Source: JBDKTH01 sp964558295 (lineage in GTDB: Bacteria > Planctomycetota > Planctomycetia > Pirellulales > Thermoguttaceae). Taken from it: DNA of 21,804 nt. A program made the translations under genes and the position numbers. Positions 1 to 6,679 of the stretch are shown here, piece by piece (the stretch's first letter is position 1; the number at the start of each line of letters is the position of its first letter). Where the stretch lies: positions 1 through 21,804 of the forward strand of contig CAZLDQ010000095.1 in NCBI GenBank assembly GCA_964558295.1, read 5' to 3'. The notes below the pieces were generated by a model that was not told where the DNA came from, ran no database searches, and saw only the letters and a program-made list of their open reading frames with translations.

Positions 1-113
1 ATATCCCTGACGCGATCGGCCAGGCACCATGCCGCCCCCAAGACCATGACCGGCAATCGGTCGTGCTCCAAATGGCAGCTTTCATCGCAATAGATGTTGT
101 ATTGTTCGCCCAT
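1..113 (-). CDS. DUF3800 domain protein, N-terminal part (cut by window edge)
   Basis: An ATG at 113-111 overlaps the TAA stop of the upstream hsdM/hsdS fusion by one base (TAATG) and is preceded by an AAGGGTG ribosome-binding site. The 37 visible codons begin MGEQYNIYCDES and continue with H, L, E, H, D and then VMVLGA. This matches the start of DUF3800 proteins, where an early Tyr-x-Asp-Glu-Ser forms part of a putative RNase H-like/nuclease active site. The one-base overlap indicates co-transcription with the restriction remnant, and DUF3800 genes often sit in defence or mobile regions. The remainder lies outside the window, so the catalytic completeness cannot be judged. The family call rests only on the N-terminal motif. 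Confidence 0.6.
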   Translation of the reverse strand, partial: MGEQYNIYCDESCHLEHDRLPVMVLGAAWCLADRVRD

Positions 114-1351
114 TATGAGCACCCTTCGATTGTTGCTTCCACTTCGCTCACTTCTATCTCGCCGCTTAGAAGTTTGGGCAACAGCGTGTCGCGCAGATCG
201 ACTAGGCGGCGGTTCTGACGGACGTTCACGCCGATTCGCTTGTGCAGGGCTGCGACGTGGTCCTGGAACGCCTTTGCCAAAGGCTCCGGCGGCAGGGCCA
301 GCGGATACCGGCTCATGTCCTTCCAGTTGGTGCGGGGCATCTTCGTGCCCGCCGAGTGCGAGTCGGTGTAGTCGACAAACGCCTTGCTCGACACCAGCGA
401 GATGACATAGCCCTGCCAGTGCGACGCCTTAGGGGTAACCACGACGATATCCGTGGAGCAAACTCCATCCACGGGCGCGATGCCGACCTTGTGGAAGTAC
501 GGCCGCAGCTTGCCGAACAGAATTTCTCCTTGTTTGAACTGCAACTTGCCACTGGCCACGTCTTCTGCCCGACCCCAGGCGTCCAGGGCGATGTTCCGAC
601 GCGGCATGTGTTCCAGTCCAATGTATGAGGTGGTCGGCGGTACATCCGATGGCTTGACACCACGCCGGGGACTATCCGCCACGTCACCAAGAGAACCGGC
701 CTTCCACCCCATCGGGATTGGGCCGAGGGGGGAGTCTTGGAAGCGGTCGGGGAAGAGGTCGGCGATTTCGGCGGGCAGGCCGGGGGCGCGGCCGTCGGGT
801 TTGGCGCGGACGAGATCAAAATCAATGAACCAGCTCTTGAACAACGCCGCGGCCATCTTCTCCAGCGTCCGGTTTATCCGCCGGTTCAACTCGATCTCGT
901 CGTCCAGAGCCAGCATCACATTGATGATGGCATCTTCGATTGGCTTTCGCGGCAAGGTAACCGCAATGCGATTCAGGTTGCCTTCCGTCAGCTTCGGCAT
1001 TGTTGATCCCGACAGGTAGCCCGTGATGTCGAGCCGGACGAGCAGATAGGCGAGAAAGCGGGTATTGGACAACACCTTGCCTTTCTGGATGTGGGCATGG
1101 TTGTTTACCCAGAACTTGCCTGTGGCGATGAAGGCTATCGAGAGTATCCGACTTCTTAGCAGGGCGCTGAACTTCTCCATGAAGGCGTCGGAAATGTACT
1201 TCAAAAAGATCAGGCCGAGGACGACGTGTTTGTACTCGGCGGCATCCATGTTGCCGCGCAGCTTGTCGGCGGCGGCCCAGAGCTTGTCCTCGAATCCGAG
1301 GTTGGCCCCATTGCCCGAGCGGTTGTTCTTGGGGGTCTGTCTCTTCGCCAT
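113..1351 (-). CDS. HsdM N-terminus fused to C-terminal two-thirds of HsdS (type I R-M deletion remnant)
   Basis: The 412-residue product is a chimera. Residues 1-60 are the start of a type I methyltransferase HsdM: MAKRQ, then FEDKLWAAADKLRGNMDA, YKHVVLGLIFLKYISDAF. From about residue 65 it becomes a specificity subunit HsdS. It starts inside target-recognition domain 1 (GKFWVNNHAHIQKGK, TRFLAYLL, SGSTMPKL), continues with the first conserved helix (LNRRINRTLEKMAAALFKSW), then a second recognition domain from PIPMGWK and the second helix (RQNRRLVDLRDTLLPKLLSG). The SAM-binding and NPPY catalytic parts of HsdM, and the start of HsdS, are missing. I infer one in-frame deletion of roughly 1.5-2 kb. 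The protein cannot methylate; it could at most bind DNA or partner with other Hsd subunits. I chose ATG 1351 because MAKRQ is the normal HsdM-type start; the frame extends upstream to 1396. Confidence 0.8.
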   Translation of the reverse strand: MAKRQTPKNNRSGNGANLGFEDKLWAAADKLRGNMDAAEYKHVVLGLIFLKYISDAFMEKFSALLRSRILSIAFIATGKFWVNNHAHIQKGKVLSNTRFLAYLLVRLDITGYLSGSTMPKLTEGNLNRIAVTLPRKPIEDAIINVMLALDDEIELNRRINRTLEKMAAALFKSWFIDFDLVRAKPDGRAPGLPAEIADLFPDRFQDSPLGPIPMGWKAGSLGDVADSPRRGVKPSDVPPTTSYIGLEHMPRRNIALDAWGRAEDVASGKLQFKQGEILFGKLRPYFHKVGIAPVDGVCSTDIVVVTPKASHWQGYVISLVSSKAFVDYTDSHSAGTKMPRTNWKDMSRYPLALPPEPLAKAFQDHVAALHKRIGVNVRQNRRLVDLRDTLLPKLLSGEIEVSEVEATIEGCS

Positions 1352-1786
1352 ATTTGCTCGCTTCCATTCCCAGGCAAGCAGCCGAATTGACACCAAGAAG
1401 AATCGAGCATGTAATATACCACCCCCTCTTGCGGATTGCTAGTGGTACCACCTTACGCCTGAGCCGCCGGGCTTGCCGGCAGCGGCGGTTCACGACATAG
1501 ATTGTCGAAGAGCAAGACCGAGGGCGACTGGGTGCAATGACAGACGGCCCCGTCCCCTCGCCCCGCAGGGCGGGGACGGAACACGCCGACCGCAGTTGGC
1601 GTGGCGAAGCTTGCGGCTCGCTGTCGGGGCCATCTGGTTCCCTACGGCCCGTGGTGTTTGGGGTTGGACATCGAGCGGTTCGTCAGTCTGATGAGCCAGT
1701 CGGTTGAACAAGGCCGCAGGGGCACGATCACTCCGTACTGCTGCGCACGATCTGTCGGGAGCCAATCGGCAGGACATGCCTGCAGA
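1352..1786. other. Intergenic stretch with inverted repeats between csrA and the hsd remnant
   Basis: No convincing gene lies in these 435 bases. Short frames run through them in several directions, but none resembles a protein or has a good ribosome-binding site. The stretch contains a 10-base palindrome GTGGTACCAC (1442-1451), a GC-rich stem CCGCCG/CGGCGG (1464-1469 with 1483-1488), the stronger hairpin at 1550-1579 listed separately, and a five-base stem GCAGG/CCTGC (1769-1773 with 1779-1783) just past the csrA stop. Any promoter for the hsd remnant should also lie here, but I cannot point to a clear -35/-10 pair. Confidence 0.5.
1550..1579. terminator. GC-rich hairpin, possible transcript end downstream of csrA
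   Basis: CCGTCCCC at 1550-1557 pairs perfectly with GGGGACGG at 1572-1579. An inner GCCC/GGGC stem (1560-1563 with 1568-1571) closes a CGCA loop, leaving a two-base bulge. It lies about 210 bases beyond the csrA stop, in the gap before the hsd remnant, so it could end or stabilise the pupylation-csrA transcript. No T-tract follows on the minus strand, so it is not a textbook intrinsic terminator. It could equally be a dispersed repeat. Confidence 0.35.
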
Positions 1787-2014
1787 CTACGGGAAGAGCG
1801 ACTCCTCGTCCTCGTTCGATTCGGGCGGCTCGGGTGGAGCCGGTCCTTCTTCCTCGCGGCGGATGGCCTCAAAAACTTCGCGGCGATGGACGGCGACTTG
1901 CGGCGGCGCCTCGATTCCCAAGCGTACCTTGTCGTCGCGGATCTCGACGACGGTGATCACGATCTCCCCGCTGATCACAACCGATTCGTTCACTTTCCGT
2001 GACAAGACAAGCAT
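1787..2014 (-). CDS. csrA: CsrA, carbon storage regulator (post-transcriptional RNA-binding protein)
   Basis: The 75-residue protein starts MLVLSRKVNESVVI and continues with VITVVEIRDDKVRLGIEAP and VAVHRREV. These are the strands and signature of CsrA, including the RNA-contacting Leu-Ser-Arg at residues 4-6 and the VHRREV segment around residues 41-46. CsrA is a homodimer that binds GGA-containing hairpins near ribosome-binding sites and changes translation or decay of mRNAs. The C-terminal 20 or so residues form an acidic, proline-rich tail (EEEGPAPPEPPESNEDEES) longer than in enterobacterial CsrA. The ATG lies 21 bases after the pafA-like stop with no obvious terminator between, so it is probably the last gene of that operon. 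GCGGGAC just before its ATG contains a GGA, compatible with autoregulation, which is only an inference. Confidence 0.93.
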   Translation of the reverse strand: MLVLSRKVNESVVISGEIVITVVEIRDDKVRLGIEAPPQVAVHRREVFEAIRREEEGPAPPEPPESNEDEESLFP

Positions 2015-2035
2015 TGTCCCGCTGAGCCCCCATGA

Positions 2036-4531
2036 TCAGACACCCCAGAACACATCCCCCGTTTCATCCGGCACGAGGTTGCCGCCGGTCCACTGATCCC
2101 ATCGCGTGAGGACTTTTTCCAAGAGGCTGCAACTGGCCAACGCCGGCAACTGCTCCCGGAGTTCGAGAAGGCGATGCTTGATGTCCCCGGCATGGGCGGG
2201 TCCGTCGCACAATCGGGCCTCAAGCAACAGGGTCCGGGCTTCACCCATCAGGTTGTCCATATCGTTCTGGATTCGCTTGACTTCGCTCAAGATCAATCGA
2301 GCGGTGGGGCGATCCTCCTGGAGTTTGGCGAGGTAGGTCAACGTGAAGTCGGCCATCTCCCCTTCAAAGTGAAGCTGGGCCTGGCGAATCCGCGTCTCCT
2401 CCAACAGCCGGCGGGCCTCCTCGCGGTTGCCCATCCGCCGGTGAACCTCGCCGAGCGTCGCCGTCCCGCGGCAGAGGATTCGCATGGTGCGCGGGGTCTG
2501 ATACTGGGGCCGGCAGACCTCTTCGAGGACCGCCCGAGCTTCCTCGAACCGGCCTTCGGTCAAGAGCAGATAGCCGTGCTGCTCACAGAAAGCGGCCACG
2601 GCTTCGGGATCGGCGTTGATCTGACGGGCCAACAGTTCGCTGCCCCGTTGGATCCAATGCCACGTTTCCGCGGCGGGAGCCAACCCTTGGAAACGGAAGA
2701 CGGAGATGTAGTCAAGAATTCCCCAGAGCGACTCTTCCCGTTGGCGCATGAGGGAGTTGAGCATGATTTCCCCGCCCACAAAACCACGTCGGGCATGCAC
2801 CCAGGCGCTGAGCCGCACCAGATCTAACCGTCCCCGCGCGTCGAGGAGATCCTGGATGGGGCGAATCCGCTCCAAGAGGCGATGGGCTTCTTCAAAACGG
2901 CCACGATCGTAGCACTGAAAGGCCTGCCGGAGCATCGTGTAAAGGGCACGTGGAAAAGGGTCGTCGTAGCGCGGACGTTCTTCGGTACACTTGTACCACT
3001 TCTCCTCGGTGGTGAAGGGATCGGAAAGATCCAGAAAACGTCCGCTTTCGAAGTCCCAGACGCCCTTCCAATCGCACCGGCACTGTGTGCCCCGCTGATG
3101 GAGTCGCTTGACGTACTTGCCGCGCAAATGGGCGCGGCCGACGGCCGGCGGATTATGCATCGCATACTCAACGTTGTCCACGCCCGGCACGCGATGCTCC
3201 AACACGCCGGAGCGATCCAACGAACTGAAGATTCCTTCGTCGTCGAGTTGTCCCCAGCGACTGTCGATCTCGAACAGTTGCTGGCGCACGTTGAGGACCT
3301 CGGGAAGCGCATCCCACGAGAGCCCCTGAGTACGGAGCCAGGGGGTTAGCCGGGAGATTTCGTCGGCCACGAGGCTGCCCGGCCCAAGCAATTCGGCGGT
3401 GATGGGGTGGGGCGTTTCGTCGCCCAGCTTCTGTCGCAGGGCATTGGAAAGCTGGAGGAGCACCTCGTTCCACTTGGGAAGCGAGTCCCAGTCGACGCCT
3501 TGCTCCTTGGCGAAACTGCGATAGAGCGAGAGTTTGATCGCCCAGTCCAGCGTCTGGGCGACGCTGAGCGGGGCGTGTTCCAGGCGATCGAGCATCGCGT
3601 GCCACCGTTGGCAGACCTGCGGCGTCCAGGGGGGCATCATCGGGTGATCGGCGTGGGCCTCGGCCTGTTCGAGGTAACGGCGTTGAATCTCGATCGCACT
3701 CCACTGGCGCCCGTCGACGGCTCGCGCGCGGGCCGTGCAACTGACGTCGGCGGAGAAATGGGCCATCGCCTCGAGGGGATTGAGCAGATGGACGGTCTGC
3801 TTGCGCAACAGTCCGGCCTCGATCATCGCCACGATCACGGCCGTCGTGCCGACTTTCAGCCAGGTGGAGAGGTGCGAGCAGACGCTTTCGCCACACAACA
3901 CGTGGAGCCGATGAAAGCCTTCACAACTGAGCGACTCGTTCTTGTCATGATAGATTCCGCGGTGGCGTTGCGAGTCGCTGGACGAGACCGTCACCAGGTG
4001 CGAGACACGTGGGGAAATCAGGAACTCAAGGCCCGCCGAGCGGTTGTTGAATCCGCCGGCGCCCGTGTAGATTACACGGGAGACGAGGTGCGGAATCAAC
4101 TGGGGCGGGAGTTGGGCGAGGTCGGCCTGGTGGCCGTACGACTCGTGACAGGCCCAGGTGCTCGGATGGCCGGCATAGGAGACGTTGCACGAGGTGAGGA
4201 AGATTTGTTGAATTCGGCTTTCCTTGGTCAACAATTGCCGGGCCAAGCTGGCGAGAATCCGCTCGCCGGCCAAGAGGTAGCGGCAAGCATCCCACGGGTT
4301 GGCGACCTCGGGGGTCGCCAACTCCGGATGGTGCCCGGTGTCGACGTAAAATCGGCTGCCGTTCTGCAGGAAGATCCCGCCGGACTCTTTGCCACACAGG
4401 TGAGGCAATTCCTTAGCCAGGTCCATGAAGCGCATGAGCACTGGCTCCGGCGGGATCCGCTTGGAACGGGGACCCAAGGCAGCAAAGGCGTATTCGGTCT
4501 CCAAACCGAAGATCCGCTCCGCCACACTCAC
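2036..4531 (-). CDS. pafA: PafA-like Pup ligase with C-terminal TPR-like extension
   Basis: The 831-residue protein belongs to the PafA/Dop carboxylate-amine ligase family, which uses ATP to link the C-terminal Glu of Pup to substrate lysines. It shows the metal/ATP motif GLETEY (9-14), the loop YVDTGHHPELATPE (62-75) with likely catalytic base Asp64, HESYG (129-133), a segment FHRLHVLCGES (206-216) followed by LKVGTTAVIVAMIEAG (225-240), LDWAIKLSLYRSF (328-340) and GRAHLRGKYVK (465-475). The distance from Glu11 to Asp64 is PafA-like; Dop has a longer loop there. PafA is normally about 480 residues. Here residues from about 520 to 831 form helical repeats (for example GRFEEAHRLLERI, GRFEEARAVLEEV, GNREEARRLLEETR), suggesting a TPR-like substrate-recognition arm. 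GTG 4531 overlaps the pup stop as GTGA; GTG 4525, five bases after AAGGGGAG, is an equally good start. Confidence 0.87.
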   Translation of the reverse strand: MSVAERIFGLETEYAFAALGPRSKRIPPEPVLMRFMDLAKELPHLCGKESGGIFLQNGSRFYVDTGHHPELATPEVANPWDACRYLLAGERILASLARQLLTKESRIQQIFLTSCNVSYAGHPSTWACHESYGHQADLAQLPPQLIPHLVSRVIYTGAGGFNNRSAGLEFLISPRVSHLVTVSSSDSQRHRGIYHDKNESLSCEGFHRLHVLCGESVCSHLSTWLKVGTTAVIVAMIEAGLLRKQTVHLLNPLEAMAHFSADVSCTARARAVDGRQWSAIEIQRRYLEQAEAHADHPMMPPWTPQVCQRWHAMLDRLEHAPLSVAQTLDWAIKLSLYRSFAKEQGVDWDSLPKWNEVLLQLSNALRQKLGDETPHPITAELLGPGSLVADEISRLTPWLRTQGLSWDALPEVLNVRQQLFEIDSRWGQLDDEGIFSSLDRSGVLEHRVPGVDNVEYAMHNPPAVGRAHLRGKYVKRLHQRGTQCRCDWKGVWDFESGRFLDLSDPFTTEEKWYKCTEERPRYDDPFPRALYTMLRQAFQCYDRGRFEEAHRLLERIRPIQDLLDARGRLDLVRLSAWVHARRGFVGGEIMLNSLMRQREESLWGILDYISVFRFQGLAPAAETWHWIQRGSELLARQINADPEAVAAFCEQHGYLLLTEGRFEEARAVLEEVCRPQYQTPRTMRILCRGTATLGEVHRRMGNREEARRLLEETRIRQAQLHFEGEMADFTLTYLAKLQEDRPTARLILSEVKRIQNDMDNLMGEARTLLLEARLCDGPAHAGDIKHRLLELREQLPALASCSLLEKVLTRWDQWTGGNLVPDETGDVFWGV

Positions 4532-4725
4532 TCCCCTTGCTCTTGCCGAACGGCTTCAACGAAGGTCAGCGAGTTGCGCGACAGTGCCCGTTGGATGGCA
4601 TCGGCACCCGCCCGGTGGAACCGGTCAGCCGATTCACGGACCTCGTTGAAATCCATTGGGGATTCCATCGGACCTTCAAATTCCACGGTCATCGTTCCAC
4701 CTTCTCGTTCGCGAGTGAGCATCAT
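4528..4725 (-). CDS. pup: Pup-like protein modifier (65 residues, ends Gly-Glu, no lysine)
   Basis: This small gene sits between the dop-like and pafA-like genes, overlapping the first as ATGATG/TGA and the second as GTGA. It has the strongest Shine-Dalgarno in the cluster, GGAGG six bases before ATG 4725. The 65-residue length equals that of mycobacterial Pup (64). Placed end to end, ALSRNSLTFVEAVRQEQGE matches Pup VLEENAEDFVRAYVQKGGQ at Leu, Asn51, Phe55, Val56, Ala58, Gln61 and Gly64. The final Glu65 corresponds to the deamidated Gln of Pup and would be ready for ligation without Dop deamidation. The penultimate residues are QG rather than GG. There is no lysine at all; Pup Lys61 is Glu62 here. 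Residues 26-48 look like one amphipathic helix that could bind the ATPase coiled coil. A second start, ATG 4692, has its own GAAGGTGG site and would give 54 residues. UBact-type modifiers also end in Gly-Glu and are the main alternative name. Confidence 0.8.
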   Translation of the reverse strand: MMLTREREGGTMTVEFEGPMESPMDFNEVRESADRFHRAGADAIQRALSRNSLTFVEAVRQEQGE

Positions 4726-6617
4726 TTTGCTCCTCCTTTCTCTTGAGGTTCTTCCGGATCACTACTGTCGTAATGGTAAACGGCCACGGAATCGCCGCTT
4801 GCCACGGAATAGCGGGGGGCCGGCAACAGCGCCGGACCTTGCTGTACGGACGAGTTGCTCGGCGGGGTCCACGTCGTATGGCTTACATACCCCATCGAGT
4901 AGTTCGCCGGCAGGCCGTCCAGAACATCATCGAGCGTCGCCCCAGGGACGAACAAGCGCTCGGTATCGTTACGATTCAGCCCGAGCGGGTCAGGCAACCG
5001 CAACGTACGATACAAGGGCCAACCCGAACCATTGGTCCCCTTGAAACTCATCAGATCCCAATCCAAATGGTGTACCCGCTCCGGCTCGGTAAGCCGGAGG
5101 AGCTTAGCGCGGGTCCAAGCGCGGGTGTCGTCAGGAGGCTCGCTCACGAGTTGTTCGATCCGTTTGTCTTCCACAACACGCTCCACCAATCCGGCCGCTT
5201 CATAAGACCAATACAACCCCGACTCCGCGTCCAAGCTCGAATAAATATGATCAAGGTGTTTGAGCTGCGGCGCATGCCACGTCAAATCCGCTCGTTGGCT
5301 CAACACCTCTTCCACAATCCGCAATTTCAGTACCCAATCCAAACGACCTGCGAGGGCATTCAGATCATAGCAACGAAGTTTCTCGAGGGTATCCGCCCAG
5401 AGAGTGAGCACCTCCTTCATCCGTGGAACGATCTGGTCCCCCCCACCCCGATCGCAAAACTTCGCCGCTTCTTCCCAAAAGCCTTGCTGTAATTCTACGG
5501 CGGTGACCCACTGTCCTGTCGTCGTTCGCGCACGGGTCTTCAAGGTCGGGTCGTGACTCCAGGTCTGGACCGCGGCCAGTGGATCGTCAAGGATCAGATT
5601 GGGGTTGATCTGCCCAGCTTCCAGCATCGCCAGCAAAATTTGCATCATCCCCACCTTCAACAGACAAGCCACATGACACAGGTTGCTGTCATAGAAGATC
5701 ACATGGAGCCGCGCCAGGTTCGATCGGGGGCGATTGCGTGTGCCCGGCACGAAACCACCGCGAGCGTCCGGCCGCCCACTGAGCGGCTCATCGCGTGCAT
5801 TGACAAGCGGTCGATGATAGGTCGTTTGCTGGCCAACAATCGTCTCAAAGAAATCGGCCCGTTGCGACAGTTGGTAATTCACCTGCGGCGCGCCGTTCTC
5901 CGCCCCGACCTTTCCCTGCCCGGTGATGGCGATACTCGACACTTGGTGCGAAGCAAGATAGAGCATGTAGTGCATCTTCCGGAAGAAGATCTCGTTCCAC
6001 GCGCGTCGGCTGAGGAGGAAATTCAGGTGACTCCCATAAGAATTCCCCAAACCATCGCTGTTGTTCACCAAGACTTCTACCCGCAGCCCCGGGCGAAGCC
6101 GGCTATTGGCCGTTTCCTGGGCCTTGCGGGCGATCCGGAGCATCGCATGCCAGGCGGCCACGAAGTCGAAGGCATTGGTCACCTCAGGGATACACACTTC
6201 CAGATGATTCAGGTCGATATAGACACAGCCGCCATTGGACGGAAGATACTTGCGTCCCCAGTCCTGTGGGTCATTGGCACGTCCGTTGGATGACGCTCCC
6301 CGGCGACGCGTCCCCCGCCGTCGCCGCCGTCCTCCATCCGCCCCTTGCTCGCACGGCGCCCGCGGCAAAGGTGAACCGATCTGCGGAAAACCATGGATCT
6401 GGCGCAGCAAGAGCTTGGAGGCAATACCGCTAGTGCCCAACGGAGATTCCATCCCAAGCAAGAAATTGCCCAACTCCGCGTCGGCACCGCAGATTTTCGG
6501 CACGCCATCGTAGTTGAACGCACGGTTGTGGAGGGCAATCCCTTCGCTCACAAGAATTCCGTATCCTTCCGTTTGTGGGCCCCCGCTACAGTTGATCGAT
6601 TCCATGCAGGCACTCAT
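4722..6617 (-). CDS. dop: Dop-like depupylase/deamidase of the PafA/Dop family
   Basis: The 631-residue protein carries PafA/Dop motifs: GADAELGNFL (44-53), YIDLNHLEVCIPE (133-145) with likely nucleophile/base Asp135, NNSDGLGNSYGSHLNFLLSR (185-204), ITGQGKVGAENG (231-242), YQLSQRADFFE (248-258), TTYHRPLVNARDEP (265-278), LKVGMMQILLAMLEAG (320-335) and LDWVLKLRIVEE (426-437). The first motif is about 87 residues from Asp135, as expected for Dop with its extra loop. That loop contains an Arg-rich disordered insert (about 97-106). Where Dop has Glu in G-x-E-x-E, this protein has Asp (GADAE). About 60 extra residues extend past the usual C-terminus, ending in an acidic tail. I prefer ATG 6617; the frame opens at TTG 6629 and ATG 6605 is also possible. 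Because the Pup-like protein already ends in Glu, removal of the tag is the more likely job than deamidation. Confidence 0.85.
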   Translation of the reverse strand: MSACMESINCSGGPQTEGYGILVSEGIALHNRAFNYDGVPKICGADAELGNFLLGMESPLGTSGIASKLLLRQIHGFPQIGSPLPRAPCEQGADGGRRRRRGTRRRGASSNGRANDPQDWGRKYLPSNGGCVYIDLNHLEVCIPEVTNAFDFVAAWHAMLRIARKAQETANSRLRPGLRVEVLVNNSDGLGNSYGSHLNFLLSRRAWNEIFFRKMHYMLYLASHQVSSIAITGQGKVGAENGAPQVNYQLSQRADFFETIVGQQTTYHRPLVNARDEPLSGRPDARGGFVPGTRNRPRSNLARLHVIFYDSNLCHVACLLKVGMMQILLAMLEAGQINPNLILDDPLAAVQTWSHDPTLKTRARTTTGQWVTAVELQQGFWEEAAKFCDRGGGDQIVPRMKEVLTLWADTLEKLRCYDLNALAGRLDWVLKLRIVEEVLSQRADLTWHAPQLKHLDHIYSSLDAESGLYWSYEAAGLVERVVEDKRIEQLVSEPPDDTRAWTRAKLLRLTEPERVHHLDWDLMSFKGTNGSGWPLYRTLRLPDPLGLNRNDTERLFVPGATLDDVLDGLPANYSMGYVSHTTWTPPSNSSVQQGPALLPAPRYSVASGDSVAVYHYDSSDPEEPQEKGGAK

Positions 6618-6632
6618 CCCGTGCCGCAATCA

Positions 6633-6659
6633 CCAACGTAGCGGCTCGCTTCACGTTGG
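6633..6659. promoter_or_regulatory. Intercistronic hairpin just upstream of the dop-like start
   Basis: CCAACGT (6633-6639) pairs with ACGTTGG (6653-6659), and AGCG (6640-6643) with CGCT (6647-6650) around a three-base loop, with a two-base bulge. This 11-pair stem fills the gap between the arc-like stop (6680) and the dop-like start. On the transcript the stem ends directly before GGTGATTG, the only candidate ribosome-binding site, so it could mask or expose that site or act as a processing/stability element. No T-run follows, so it is not an ordinary terminator. Confidence 0.4.
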
Positions 6660-6679
6660 GGCTCCTGATTCCCGACTTC

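Noticed and set aside
3407..5044. 545-codon open frame on the plus strand
   Set aside because: It lies antisense to the pafA-like, pup-like and dop-like genes; high GC produces long antisense frames. It has no ribosome-binding site and no recognisable domains.
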